From positions 434,001-498,000 of the forward strand of contig JAITGO010000017.1 in NCBI GenBank assembly GCA_031280615.1: DNA of 64,000 nt, written 5' to 3'. Positions 54,799 to 63,802 of this stretch are shown piece after piece. The translations under genes and the position numbers were made by a program. The stretch's first letter is position 1, and every line of letters starts with the position of its first letter. The stretch is from Desulfobulbus sp. (GTDB lineage Bacteria > Desulfobacterota > Desulfobulbia > Desulfobulbales > Desulfobulbaceae). The notes under the pieces are model-generated. The model was given only the letters and a program-made list of their open reading frames with translations. It was not told the origin of the DNA and did no database searches.

Positions 54799-55039
54799 GC
54801 GTGTCCGCATTTCCGGGTGCGAGCTGGAGATGGAGAAGACGCAACAATCAACCAAGGAGGGAGGGGCGAGAAAGGAAAATGGGATGTGTTCCGGGGATGT
54901 TCGCCGATTGCGGCCGTGGCGTCTGTTCCTCGGCCGGACAAAGGAGATGAACGGCAATTGTTTGCAGGTATTCGGGGTATCAATTCAATCAACAGGGCAG
55001 GGCGGGCAGGATCGGCGGCTGCCGGGAAAGGAGCGATTC

Positions 55040-55378
55040 ATGAAGTTTGTCAGCGCGATAATCAAACCCTTTAAGTTGAACGAGGTGCGGGAAAGTCTGA
55101 CCGCGCTCGGCGTCAGAGGTGTGACCGTGACCGAGGTCAAGGGTTTCGGTCGACAAAAAGGGCATACCGAAATGTATCGAGGTGCCGAATATGTCATCGA
55201 ATTTATTCCAAAGTTGAAAGTGGAGGTTGCCATCGACGACAGCCAGCTCGAGCAGGTCGTCGAGGGTATTAAACAGGCGGCTCGTACCGACAAGATCGGC
55301 GATGGAAAAATTTTTGTCTTTGATCTCGAACAGGTGATGCGCATCAGGACCGGTGAAACCGGTTCGGAAGCGCTGTGA
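55040..55378 (+). CDS. glnB: nitrogen regulatory protein PII
   Basis: 112 residues, full PII fold. The T-loop carries the uridylylation-site Tyr in GHTEMYRGAEYV (Y51), and the C-terminal signature region GDGKIFVFDLEQVMRIRTGETG is intact. It binds ATP/ADP and 2-oxoglutarate and blocks AmtB or adjusts other targets according to nitrogen state. AAGGAG stands upstream of the ATG at 55040. The amtB gene starts 25 bp later, so this is a GlnK-like member of a glnK-amtB pair; glnB or glnK are both reasonable names. Confidence 0.95.
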   Translation: MKFVSAIIKPFKLNEVRESLTALGVRGVTVTEVKGFGRQKGHTEMYRGAEYVIEFIPKLKVEVAIDDSQLEQVVEGIKQAARTDKIGDGKIFVFDLEQVMRIRTGETGSEAL

Positions 55379-55403
55379 TACGAATGGAAAGGAGCGAAAT
55401 TCC

Positions 55404-56801
55404 ATGAAGAAATCGACAGTTGTCTCCTTGGTGCCATTGATGGCCCTGGCTGTTTGCTTTGCAGTCCCCGCTTTGGCCGATGTGGCCGCCCCTGTCCCTA
55501 ACAAGGGCGATACCTCCTGGCTGATGGTTTCCACCCTCCTGGTCACCTTAATGACCATTCCCGGCCTGGCTCTGTTTTATGGCGGCCTGGTGCGCAGCAA
55601 GAATATGTTGTCTGTGTTGATGCAGGTTTTCACGGTCTTTTGCCTGTGTGTCGTTCTCTGGGTACTCTACGGATACAGCATCGCCTTTACCGAGAAAACC
55701 GCCTTTTTCGGCGGCTTCGACAAGATTTTGCTCAAAGGGGTGGGAGTGGATGCGGTGGCCGCCACCTTCAGCAAGGGCGTGGTCATTCCCGAATTGGCCT
55801 ATGTTTTCTTTCAGGCGACTTTTTCCGCCATCACCCCGGCCTTGATCGTCGGCGCCTTTGCCGAGCGGATGAAGTTCTCGGCGGTCCTGGCCTTCATCAC
55901 CCTGTGGTATACGTTTGCCTATCTGCCGATCGCCCACATGGTCTGGTTCTGGGCCGGCCCCGATGCGTATACCGATGCCGCGGCCGCCGTTAAGGCCAGC
56001 GCCAGCGCCGGATTTCTTTTCCAGAAAGGGGCGATCGACTTTGCCGGCGGCACCGTGGTCCATATCAATGCCGCCATTGCCGGTTTGATCGGCGCGTTCA
56101 TGATTGGCAAGCGCATTGGCTACGGCAGGGAATCCATGGCGCCGCACAGCCTGACCATGACCATGATCGGCGCCTGCCTGCTGTGGGTCGGCTGGTTCGG
56201 CTTCAACGCCGGCTCGAACCTCGAGGCCACCGGGTTGGCCGCGCTGGCTTTTGGCAACACCATGACCGCGACCGCCGCGGCCGCGCTTTCGTGGACCTTT
56301 GCCGAGTGGATGCTCAAGGGAAAACCGTCAATGCTCGGCGCCGCTTCCGGTGCGGTCGCCGGATTGGTAGCGATCACCCCGGCCTGCGGTTGGGTCGGAA
56401 TCGGCGGTGCTCTGGTCATCGGCCTGGCGGCCGGGGTGGTTTGCCTGTGGGGCGTCAACGGCCTCAAGCGGATGCTCGGTGCCGACGACGCCCTGGATGT
56501 GTTCGGCGTGCACGGAGTCGGCGGCATGCTGGGCGCGATTCTCACCGGTATCTTTGCCGATCCCGCGCTCGGCGGCGTCGGTATCTACGACTATGTGGCC
56601 GACAAGGTCGCCGACTACTCCATCCCTGCTCAGATCGTCAGCCAGCTGTGGGGTATCGGCACCACCGTTCTCTGGTCGGGAGCGGTGTCCATCGTGGCCT
56701 ACAAGCTGGTCGACCTAGCCATCGGCCTGCGGGTGACAGAGGAAGAGGAGCGGGAGGGATTGGATACGGTCAGCCACGGCGAGTCGGCATATCACTATTG
56801 A
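55404..56801 (+). CDS. amtB: ammonium transporter
   Basis: 465 residues. A cleavable signal sequence (KKSTVVSLVPLMALAVCFAVPALA) precedes eleven transmembrane helices. Conserved Amt segments are visible: FYGGLVRSKN, WFWAGPD, DFAGGTVVHINA, WVGWFGFNAGSN and the second twin-His segment FGVHGVGG. It moves ammonium across the inner membrane and is gated by the PII protein encoded just upstream. AAAGGAG precedes the ATG. A strong terminator follows 25 nt after the stop. Confidence 0.96.
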   Translation: MKKSTVVSLVPLMALAVCFAVPALADVAAPVPNKGDTSWLMVSTLLVTLMTIPGLALFYGGLVRSKNMLSVLMQVFTVFCLCVVLWVLYGYSIAFTEKTAFFGGFDKILLKGVGVDAVAATFSKGVVIPELAYVFFQATFSAITPALIVGAFAERMKFSAVLAFITLWYTFAYLPIAHMVWFWAGPDAYTDAAAAVKASASAGFLFQKGAIDFAGGTVVHINAAIAGLIGAFMIGKRIGYGRESMAPHSLTMTMIGACLLWVGWFGFNAGSNLEATGLAALAFGNTMTATAAAALSWTFAEWMLKGKPSMLGAASGAVAGLVAITPACGWVGIGGALVIGLAAGVVCLWGVNGLKRMLGADDALDVFGVHGVGGMLGAILTGIFADPALGGVGIYDYVADKVADYSIPAQIVSQLWGIGTTVLWSGAVSIVAYKLVDLAIGLRVTEEEEREGLDTVSHGESAYHY

Positions 56802-56826
56802 TCCGGCTCTTGAAAAAAAGAAACGC

Positions 56827-56856
56827 GGGCGCCCCGGTCAAGGGCGCCCTTTTTTT
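56827..56856 (+). terminator. intrinsic terminator of glnB-amtB
   Basis: GGGCGCCC (56827-56834) pairs with an identical GGGCGCCC (56842-56849) across a 7-nt loop, followed by seven T (56850-56856). Confidence 0.9.
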
Positions 56857-56911
56857 GCGGACAGCGTCAAAACATTTACGACGCGGGATATGGCGATACG
56901 ATACGCAGGTT

Positions 56912-56940
56912 TTGCATTCAAGGGGCAAGTGGTTTATGAT
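56912..56940 (+). promoter_or_regulatory. sigma70 promoter of ssb
   Basis: TTGCAT, 17 nt, TATGAT (5 of 6 to consensus), about 68 nt before the ssb ATG. Confidence 0.45.
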
Positions 56941-57007
56941 GCCGGCCACGTGGGGGCATGGAGTCAAGGTGCCGAGTCTTCCAGCAACTTCTAAGTGCAG
57001 GTGAGTG

Positions 57008-57427
57008 ATGGTCAACAAAGTGATATTGATTGGCAATCTGGGGGCCGATCCGGAAATTCGTTATACCCAGAGCGGCACGCCGGTCGCCACCTTCCGCGTG
57101 GCAACCACCGAGCGCTGGAAAGGCCAGGATGGACAGATGCAGGAACAGACCGAATGGCACAGTATCGTAGCATGGCGGAGGCTGGCCGAGATTTGCGGCG
57201 AGTATCTCTCTAAAGGATCGCGGGTGTTCGTCGAGGGCAAGCTCCAAACCCGCAAATGGCAGGACCAAAACGGCAATGACCGCTACACCACCGAGATTAT
57301 CGCCCGCGAGATGAAAATGCTCTCGCCCCGTTCCGGCGGTGGAGGCGAGTCCGGAGGCGGCAGCCAGGGGTATGGCTCGGAGCCGTTTCCCGAACCGCCG
57401 CCCATGGGCGACGATGTTCCGTTTTGA
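57008..57427 (+). CDS. ssb: single-stranded DNA-binding protein
   Basis: 139 residues. OB fold with [34 protein letters not shown] and [14 protein letters not shown] motifs. A Gly/Ser-rich linker (about 105-125) leads to the acidic tip DDVPF, which recruits replication and repair partners. A GTG lies one codon upstream; the ATG is preferred. Its own promoter and surroundings suggest a monocistronic unit. Confidence 0.96.
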   Translation: MVNKVILIGNLGADPEIRYTQSGTPVATFRVATTERWKGQDGQMQEQTEWHSIVAWRRLAEICGEYLSKGSRVFVEGKLQTRKWQDQNGNDRYTTEIIAREMKMLSPRSGGGGESGGGSQGYGSEPFPEPPPMGDDVPF

Positions 57428-57450
57428 GTCACGCTCCTTGAGCGTACCCG

Positions 57451-57480
57451 CAACCCGGATGGCATACGCTGTCCGGGTTG
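57451..57480 (+). terminator. stem-loop after ssb without U-tract
   Basis: CAACCCGGA (57451-57459) pairs perfectly with TCCGGGTTG (57472-57480), 12-nt loop. No T-run follows, so termination is possible but not certain. Confidence 0.45.
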
Positions 57481-57737
57481 TGCAGTTTCACGCGTCTGAA
57501 AAGCGGGGGCAGGCACCGCTTGAAAGTGGAAACAGCGTGCCGGCCGGTTTGGTTTGTGCGCTGGTGCCGCAGCGGGCGGCGCGAGTTCGCGTCGGGGCGC
57601 ACCGGCGGCCTCTTTTGCGGGTGCGGCCTGCCGTCTGGTCGCCGCTGGAATGAGCGGACGCGGATCTACCCGTAATTGCTTTTATAGAGGCGCTGTTGGG
57701 GCGAAGTTGGAGGGATCTTGCCCGAAAACTATTTTTC

Positions 57738-57766
57738 TTGACAGATGATACCTCTACCGGTAATGA
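57738..57766 (+). promoter_or_regulatory. consensus sigma70 promoter of the nuo operon
   Basis: Perfect TTGACA, 17 nt, TAATGA. Predicted start near 57773, 80 nt before nuoA. It is the closest match to consensus in the window, in keeping with a highly expressed operon. Confidence 0.65.
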
Positions 57767-57853
57767 ATAGCCGTTCATTTTCGTTTGTTGTGATAACCTG
57801 CTGTTCATAGAAGGTTACGTATCTATTTCACGTCTGAGGGAGAGGTTGGATTC

Positions 57854-58213
57854 ATGGTGACGGAACTGGTGCTATCAGCAATGGCCCTGATCGGAATTGC
57901 CATCGTTGTCCCGCTGTTCATGCTGGTGACAACGGTGTTCGGTCCGCGTGCCGGCGGGGTGATGAAGAATCAACCCTATGAAAGTGGTGTCAAACGGATG
58001 ATCGGCTTGGCGGAACAGAAGTTCAGCGTCAAGTTTTACCTGTTGGCCATTTTGTTCCTGCTGTTCGACATTGAGGCGGTGTTCATGTACCCATGGGCGG
58101 TCGGTGTACGCGAGCTGGGTTGGTTCGGGTTCGCGGAAATGGTCGTCTTCATGGTGCTACTGTTGACCGGACTTATTTATATTCTTCGGAAAGGGGTGCT
58201 CAATTGGCGTTAG
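57854..58213 (+). CDS. nuoA: NADH-quinone oxidoreductase subunit A
   Basis: 119 residues with three transmembrane helices. The conserved NQPYESGV and KFYLLAILFLLFDIEAVFMYPWA segments identify NuoA, including the loop near the quinone site. First gene of the nuo operon. Its last 10 bases overlap the likely nuoB start. Confidence 0.95.
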   Translation: MVTELVLSAMALIGIAIVVPLFMLVTTVFGPRAGGVMKNQPYESGVKRMIGLAEQKFSVKFYLLAILFLLFDIEAVFMYPWAVGVRELGWFGFAEMVVFMVLLLTGLIYILRKGVLNWR

Positions 58214-58716
58214 GATTAGAAGCAAGTCTGGGTGATTCGGTACTGACCACCAAACTCGACGCAGTCATCAACTGGGGGCGTCAGTACTCTCTGTGGCCGT
58301 TTGTCTACGGGACTGCCTGCTGCGCGATCGAATTCATGAGTGCCGCTGCAAGTCAGCTCGATATTTCGCGTTGGGGTGCCGAGGTTGTACGCTTCTCGCC
58401 CCGGCAGGCTGACCTGTTGCTTGTCTGCGGCACCATCAGCTACAAGCAGGCACCGGTCCTCAAGCAAATTTACGAGCAGATGCCCGAACCCAAATGGGTC
58501 GTGGCCATGGGCGCGTGCGCCAGCTCTGGCGGCATCTACGACAACTACTGCACTGTCCAGGGAATCGATACCGTCATCCCGGTCGATGTGTACATTTCCG
58601 GTTGTCCTCCCCGGCCCGAGGCGGTTCTGGATGCCCTGATGAAGATCCAGGATCAAATCAAGGGTGAAACTGTGCTGAAAGATCGCCACAAAGACTTCAA
58701 AGGAATTCTCGACTGA
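58204..58716 (+). CDS. nuoB: NADH-quinone oxidoreductase subunit B
   Basis: 170 residues. The N2 [4Fe-4S] cluster ligands are present: the tandem Cys in GTACCAIEF, GACASSGG and GCPPRPE. It transfers electrons to quinone at the membrane interface. The TTG at 58204, 8 nt after GGAAAGGGG, is chosen because no ATG or GTG lies before the conserved region; it overlaps nuoA by 10 bp. Confidence 0.93.
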   Translation: MALGLEASLGDSVLTTKLDAVINWGRQYSLWPFVYGTACCAIEFMSAAASQLDISRWGAEVVRFSPRQADLLLVCGTISYKQAPVLKQIYEQMPEPKWVVAMGACASSGGIYDNYCTVQGIDTVIPVDVYISGCPPRPEAVLDALMKIQDQIKGETVLKDRHKDFKGILD

Positions 58717-58717
58717 T

Positions 58718-60433
58718 ATGAATACGACGGCACTAGAAGTACTCCAGGCCGCGTTTCCGGATGCATGCTGCACGACTTCGGTCGAGGCGGTGGTGCTGAC
58801 GGTCCAGCCTGCGCAACTCGAACCAACGCTTGCCCGCCTGAAAAACGATCCGGCGCTCAATTTCGGATTGCTTCTTGACGTGACCGCGGTCGACTACCTC
58901 GAATACCCGGTGCAGCAGGAGGCGCGTTTTTATGTGGTCTACACCCTGCGGAACTGGGAGAAGAACATGCTGGTCCAGGTCCGAACCCCGGTCGTCGACC
59001 CGGAAACGGGCATACCCTCGGCAACCCCGCTCTGGTCATCGGCCAATTGGGGCGAGCGCGAGGCCTACGACCAATACGGGATCAATTTTCAAGGGCATCC
59101 GGATCTTCGCCGCATTCTCAATCACTGGCAGTTCCAAGGGCATCCCCTGCGGAAGGATTACAACATCCTTCAGGGCCAGGTTTGCTACGAGAGCGACAGC
59201 CTGGAAAAGGAGATCAAGGCCCAGCTGGCGCGCAACGGTATCGGCCAGAGCCTGATGGAAGACATCAACACCGAGATCATGTATCTCAATCTCGGGCCTT
59301 CGCATCCTGCCACCCACGGCGCGATCCGTATCCTCACCGCCCTTGATGGCGAAACCATCCTCGCCAATGTCAACGAGATCGGCTACCTCCATCGCGGCTT
59401 CGAAAAGACCGCCGAGAACAGGACCTATAACCAGGTGATTCCCCTCACCGACCGGCTCAACTACTGCTCGGCGTTGATGAACAACATCGCCTATGCCAAG
59501 GCGGTCGAGTCCTGGCTCGGGATCGAGATCACCGAGCGGGCTAAGTTCATGCGGGTCATTTTGTCCGAGTTCTTCCGGGTGCAGGACCACTTGGTGTGCA
59601 TCGCCGCCAACCTGGTCGACATGGGCGGCTTGACCAACTACTGGTATCTCTACAACGAGAAAGAGGCTTCCTACGATTTCATCAGCCGGCTGACCGGCGC
59701 CCGCCTCACCAGTTCCTTCACCCGGGTCGGCGGCATGTACCGCGATTTCTATGAAGGCTGGGAAGCCGACATGGAAAAACAGCTGCAGGACATCGAGAAA
59801 GGGACCACCGATTCACTCAAGCTGGTGCTGAAGAACCGGATCGTCCATGACCGGACCCAAAACGTCTGCGTCATGCCGGCCGATCGGGCTTTATCCTACG
59901 GCTACACCGGTCCCTGTCTGCGCGCCAGCGGCGTTCCCTTCGATCTGCGCAAGGACAATCCGTACTACTATTACGACACCTTCGATTTTACCATTCCGCT
60001 TGGATCCAAGGGTGACATCTACGATCGGGTGATGATCCGCTACGAGGAAATCTTCCAGAGCATCAGCATCATCCGCCAGGCGATGAAGCGCATTCCCAAG
60101 GGACCGGTGACGGTCAGCGACAACAATGTCACCCTTCCCGCCAAGGCGGAAGTCCACAAGAACATCGAGGGCTTGGCCAGCCACTTCAAACTGGTGTTTG
60201 AAGGCGTGCAGGTCCCGGCCGGAGAGTGGTACGACTCCTTCGAGGCCGCCAACGGCGAGTTGGGCTTCCATTTCGTTTCCGATGGTTCCGGCCGGCCGTA
60301 CAAGTGTAAGGTGCGTCCGCCGTGTTTCTACATGATGAGCGGATTCCACGAAATGGTTGAAGGTGAAATGATTGCCGACGCCGTGATCAATCTCGGCAGC
60401 ATCAATATCATTGGCGGAGAGTTGGACAGATGA
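58718..60433 (+). CDS. nuoCD: NADH-quinone oxidoreductase subunits C and D, fused
   Basis: 571 residues. Residues 1 to about 160 are NuoC (FGLLLDVTAVDYLE, EREAYDQYGINFQGHPDLRRIL), and from about 185 to the end NuoD (LNLGPSHPATHGAIRILTALDG, GYLHRGFEK, and the C-terminal SINIIGGELDR). A short linker joins them (SDSLEKEIKAQLARNG). Fusion is known from enterobacteria and several other lineages. It lines the quinone-binding cavity. The ATG follows the nuoB stop by 1 bp. Confidence 0.95.
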   Translation: MNTTALEVLQAAFPDACCTTSVEAVVLTVQPAQLEPTLARLKNDPALNFGLLLDVTAVDYLEYPVQQEARFYVVYTLRNWEKNMLVQVRTPVVDPETGIPSATPLWSSANWGEREAYDQYGINFQGHPDLRRILNHWQFQGHPLRKDYNILQGQVCYESDSLEKEIKAQLARNGIGQSLMEDINTEIMYLNLGPSHPATHGAIRILTALDGETILANVNEIGYLHRGFEKTAENRTYNQVIPLTDRLNYCSALMNNIAYAKAVESWLGIEITERAKFMRVILSEFFRVQDHLVCIAANLVDMGGLTNYWYLYNEKEASYDFISRLTGARLTSSFTRVGGMYRDFYEGWEADMEKQLQDIEKGTTDSLKLVLKNRIVHDRTQNVCVMPADRALSYGYTGPCLRASGVPFDLRKDNPYYYYDTFDFTIPLGSKGDIYDRVMIRYEEIFQSISIIRQAMKRIPKGPVTVSDNNVTLPAKAEVHKNIEGLASHFKLVFEGVQVPAGEWYDSFEAANGELGFHFVSDGSGRPYKCKVRPPCFYMMSGFHEMVEGEMIADAVINLGSINIIGGELDR

Positions 60434-60936
60434 GTGATCGATCACAGCTAATAGAGACGGGGAAACCGTTTGCTTTTGATGCGCAGAGGGATGCGGAATT
60501 CGAGCGGCTGGTCAAGCGGTATCCCACCAGGGAATCGATGATTCTGCCTTCGCTCTGGCTCGTACAGGAACAGGAAGGTTGGATCAGTGCCGAGGCCATG
60601 GCCTACATCGCCGACCGCATCGGCACCTTCCCCAGCATGGTGTACGAGGCGGCCACCTTCTACACCATGTACAACCTGCAGCCCAAGGGAAAAACCCATA
60701 TCTGCGTATGTCGGACCCTTTCCTGCTATTTGCTCGGCAAGCAGGAGATCGTCGACTATCTGAAGCAGGAGCTTGGCATCAAACCCGGAGAGGTCAGCGC
60801 GGACGGACAATTCAGCCTGGAAGAAGTGGAATGTCTCGGCCATTGCGGCACCGCTCCCGTGGTTCAGGTGAACGGAGAGTTCTATGAAGACATGAATGTC
60901 GCCAAACTCAAAGAACTCTTGGCCACGCTGAAATAA
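60430..60936 (+). CDS. nuoE: NADH-quinone oxidoreductase subunit E
   Basis: 168 residues, thioredoxin-like [2Fe-2S] protein. Ligands in CVCRTLSCYLLG and CLGHCGTAP. Part of the NADH dehydrogenase module with NuoF and NuoG, and paralogous to HoxE at 54014-54517. Its ATG overlaps the nuoCD stop (ATGA). Confidence 0.95.
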   Translation: MSDRSQLIETGKPFAFDAQRDAEFERLVKRYPTRESMILPSLWLVQEQEGWISAEAMAYIADRIGTFPSMVYEAATFYTMYNLQPKGKTHICVCRTLSCYLLGKQEIVDYLKQELGIKPGEVSADGQFSLEEVECLGHCGTAPVVQVNGEFYEDMNVAKLKELLATLK

Positions 60937-60949
60937 GGAGAGCGAACAG

Positions 60950-62221
60950 ATGCAAGTACAAGTACTCAGTGCCAGGTTTGATATCCCGGACGCCAACAAG
61001 ATTGACGTCGCCAAGCAGCACGGAGCCTACTCCACTCTGGAGAAGGTCTTTGCCATGCAGCCCGAGGAAATCATCGAGGTGGTCAAGGCAAGCGGATTGC
61101 GTGGCCGCGGCGGCGCCGGTTTTCCCACGGGTCTGAAATGGAGCTTCCTGCCGAAAAATATCGATAAACCGGTCTATCTGGCGGTCAACTCGGACGAGTC
61201 GGAACCCGCTACCTTCAAGGATCGCTACATCCTGGTTCGCGACCCGCATATGCTGATCGAGGGTATCATCATCTGCTGCTATGCGATCAAGAGCCATGCC
61301 GCCTATATCTATATCCGCGGCGAATACACCACCCAGGTCAAGGTTTTGCAGGCCGCCATCGACGAGGCCTATGCGGCCGGATATCTTGGCGAAAGTGTTG
61401 CCGGCCACGATTACAAGCTCGACGTGACGGTTCATCGCGGGGCAGGTGCCTATGTCTGCGGCGAGGAAACCGCCTTGCTCGAGTCGATCGAGGGCAGGAA
61501 GGGACAACCGCGGAGCAAGCCACCGTTTCCTGCGGTCGAAGGTCTGTACGGTTGTCCGACCATCATCAACAACGTGCAGAGTATCGGCTCCTTGCCGTTT
61601 ATCCTGACCAACGGCCCCGACGCCTATAAGGCCTACGGTACCGAAAAGAGTCCGGGAACCCACCTGTTCGGCATTTCGGGCTTGGTCAAGAAGCCCGGCA
61701 TGTATGAATTGCCTCTGGGATTGCCCTTACTTGAGGTGATCGAAAAGGTTGCGGGCGGCGTGCGCGATGGCCGGACTCTCAAGGGAGTCATTCCCGGTGG
61801 CAGTTCGACCCCGGTCCTGACTCCGGAAGAGGCCCAGACCGTGACCCTTGATTACGAGTCCATGGCTGCCCACAAGACCATGTTCGGCTCCGGCGGCATC
61901 GTGGTGCTCGATAACACGGTCGACATGGTCAAGCTGGTGGAAAACCTCATTTACTTCTACCACCACGAATCCTGCGGTCAATGCACTCCTTGCCGGGAAG
62001 GGCTGGGCTGGATGCTGAAGATCGTACGAAAGATCATCCGGGGCGAGGGAACCACGGCCGATATCGATCTGCTGACCGAGTTATGCGACAACATTGAGAT
62101 GAAGACCGTCTGCGTCCTCTCGGCAGCATGCACCATGTCGACGCGCAGTTACTTGAACAAATTCCGGCATGAATTCGAGGCGTACGTCGCAGGCGGCGCT
62201 CCGACTCAGGCTGCGATGTAA
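60950..62221 (+). CDS. nuoF: NADH-quinone oxidoreductase subunit F
   Basis: 423 residues. FMN/NADH loops GRGGAGFPTGLKW and [19 protein letters not shown], and the [4Fe-4S] motif ESCGQCTPCREG with a further Cys near the end. Entry point for electrons from NADH. Unlike HoxF it lacks the N-terminal [2Fe-2S] domain. It starts 13 bp after nuoE, with AAGGAGAG upstream. Confidence 0.96.
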   Translation: MQVQVLSARFDIPDANKIDVAKQHGAYSTLEKVFAMQPEEIIEVVKASGLRGRGGAGFPTGLKWSFLPKNIDKPVYLAVNSDESEPATFKDRYILVRDPHMLIEGIIICCYAIKSHAAYIYIRGEYTTQVKVLQAAIDEAYAAGYLGESVAGHDYKLDVTVHRGAGAYVCGEETALLESIEGRKGQPRSKPPFPAVEGLYGCPTIINNVQSIGSLPFILTNGPDAYKAYGTEKSPGTHLFGISGLVKKPGMYELPLGLPLLEVIEKVAGGVRDGRTLKGVIPGGSSTPVLTPEEAQTVTLDYESMAAHKTMFGSGGIVVLDNTVDMVKLVENLIYFYHHESCGQCTPCREGLGWMLKIVRKIIRGEGTTADIDLLTELCDNIEMKTVCVLSAACTMSTRSYLNKFRHEFEAYVAGGAPTQAAM

Positions 62222-62239
62222 CAGGGATAAGGGTTTACC

Positions 62240-63802
62240 ATGGCTGAGAAGGTAAAACTGTTTGTTAACGGTCAAGAAGTAGAAGTCGAAGCAGGGAAGA
62301 ATCTGATCGACGCCTTTGGCGCGGTCGGGATCGAAATCCCGCATCTCTGCTACCATCCCGCCCTGGGCGCCGACGGCAACTGCCGCATGTGCCTGGTCGG
62401 CATCGAGGATGGCCGGCCCCCGCTCGTGCCTGCCTGCAAAACCAAGGTTGCCGAAGGGATGAAGGTCCAGTTGGACGCGGAAAAGATCAAAAAAATCCAG
62501 CGCGACATCATGGAGCTTGAACTCATCAACCATCCGATCGATTGTCCGATCTGCGATCAGGCCGGCGAGTGCAAGCTACAGGATTATTACATGAGGTACG
62601 ACGGCAAGCCGAGCCGGATGACCGTCAAGCCGGTCCTGAAGGCTAAGAAGATGGATTTCGGTTGCGACGTGGTGCATGATCAGGAACGATGCGTGCTCTG
62701 CGCCCGCTGTGTCCGCTTTACCCGCCTGGTCACCAAAACCGGCGAACTGGGGATCGTCAATCGGACCGATTACGCCCGGGTCAATATTTTCCCAGGACGG
62801 CCGCTCAATAACCGCTATGCCCTGAATGTGGTCGATTTGTGCCCGGTCGGGGCCATGACCAGCCGCGATTTTCGCTTCAAGCAGCGGGCCTGGTTCCTTA
62901 CCAAGAGCCCATCCATCTGCCAGGGCTGCAGCAAGGGTTGCAACATTTTCATCGACCACAATCGGGAAAAATACAAGGACGATGTCATCTACCGCTTTCG
63001 GCCGCGACTCAACGAGAAGGTCAACGGCTATTTCATGTGCGACGAAGGCCGCATGACCTATAAGCAGGAAAATGACAACCGCCTGATTGCTCCCCAAGTC
63101 AATGGCCGCGAGGCTGGTTTTGCCGAGGCAATCGAGGCGGTCCGTAGGGCAATCAGCGGCGCGACGAAAACAGCGGTGCTGGTATCGCCGAATGCTTCCT
63201 TGGAGCAGATTTTTTCCATTCGGCAATTTGCCGCTTCGATCAATGCCGCGCTGAGTGGATACAGCGATGGCTACATCAAGGCAGGGGATGGAGACGATTT
63301 TCTGATTCAAGACGACAAATCGGCCAACCGGGCGGCGTTCACTCTGCTGAACATCGATGATTCCAAGGCGGGTTTTGACGCCGCTATCAACGGTGCGGAC
63401 CTGCTGATCAACTTCCAGAACGATCTTGGCCGTTCCCTGGCCGAGGACCAACTGGCGAGCGTGCTGGCCAATGCCAAGCTGATCGCGATCTCGAGTGCGG
63501 CGACCGGCTGTACGGCCAAATCCGCAGTGGCGGTTCCGGTGGCATCCTACAGTGAAGATTCGGGAAGCCTCATCAACTGTGACGGCCGCCTCCAACGGTA
63601 CGAAATTGCCGTGGCGAAGAATCAGCCGCTCAAGAGTTTGATCGAGGTGACGAACCTCATCGGCGGCGAAATCGCGAACAATCAGGAAGCCCGGGCCGGT
63701 TTGCAAGCCGCAGTCGCTGTCCTGAAGGATATCGATTTGGAACAGATCCCGGCAGAAGGGATCGCACTTACTGAAAGCGAGGTCGCCCATGTCGCAGCTT
63801 GA
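62240..63802 (+). CDS. nuoG: NADH-quinone oxidoreductase subunit G, short form
   Basis: 520 residues, shorter than the about 700-900 of classical NuoG. [2Fe-2S] site (CYHPALGADGNCRMC), Cys3-His [4Fe-4S] region (HPIDCPICDQAGECKLQ), ferredoxin-type cluster (CVLCARCVRF) and the molybdopterin-domain [4Fe-4S] motif (CQGCSKGCN) are present. The C-terminal molybdopterin-like domain is truncated and probably inactive. It ends overlapping nuoH by 14 bp. Confidence 0.93.
   Translation: MAEKVKLFVNGQEVEVEAGKNLIDAFGAVGIEIPHLCYHPALGADGNCRMCLVGIEDGRPPLVPACKTKVAEGMKVQLDAEKIKKIQRDIMELELINHPIDCPICDQAGECKLQDYYMRYDGKPSRMTVKPVLKAKKMDFGCDVVHDQERCVLCARCVRFTRLVTKTGELGIVNRTDYARVNIFPGRPLNNRYALNVVDLCPVGAMTSRDFRFKQRAWFLTKSPSICQGCSKGCNIFIDHNREKYKDDVIYRFRPRLNEKVNGYFMCDEGRMTYKQENDNRLIAPQVNGREAGFAEAIEAVRRAISGATKTAVLVSPNASLEQIFSIRQFAASINAALSGYSDGYIKAGDGDDFLIQDDKSANRAAFTLLNIDDSKAGFDAAINGADLLINFQNDLGRSLAEDQLASVLANAKLIAISSAATGCTAKSAVAVPVASYSEDSGSLINCDGRLQRYEIAVAKNQPLKSLIEVTNLIGGEIANNQEARAGLQAAVAVLKDIDLEQIPAEGIALTESEVAHVAA

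Larger units (their letters stand above)
54518..55039. other. 522-bp divergent hox/glnB intergenic region
   Basis: Contains the hox promoter candidate on the left, an extremely AT-rich stretch (about 54655-54790) in the middle, a 12-bp direct repeat at 54765-54798, and a GC-normal leader before glnB. An open frame runs in phase from 54770 into glnB, but its sequence is not PII-like and is treated as leader. Confidence 0.6.
57428..57853. other. 426-bp intergenic region between ssb and nuoA
   Basis: Holds two hairpins just after ssb (57431-57445 and 57451-57480), then about 230 bp of GC-rich DNA without a recognised gene, then the consensus nuo promoter at 57738-57766 and an 80-nt leader. Confidence 0.6.

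Noticed and set aside
54793..54808. Second TGGCAT copy as a sigma54 promoter
   Set aside because: The GC is 11 nt, not 10 nt, from GG and the -12 element is CCGC, so only the first copy has correct spacing.
54770..55039. In-frame N-terminal extension of glnB
   Set aside because: It would add 90 residues never seen in PII proteins; the ATG at 55040 has its own Shine-Dalgarno sequence and gives the normal 112 residues.
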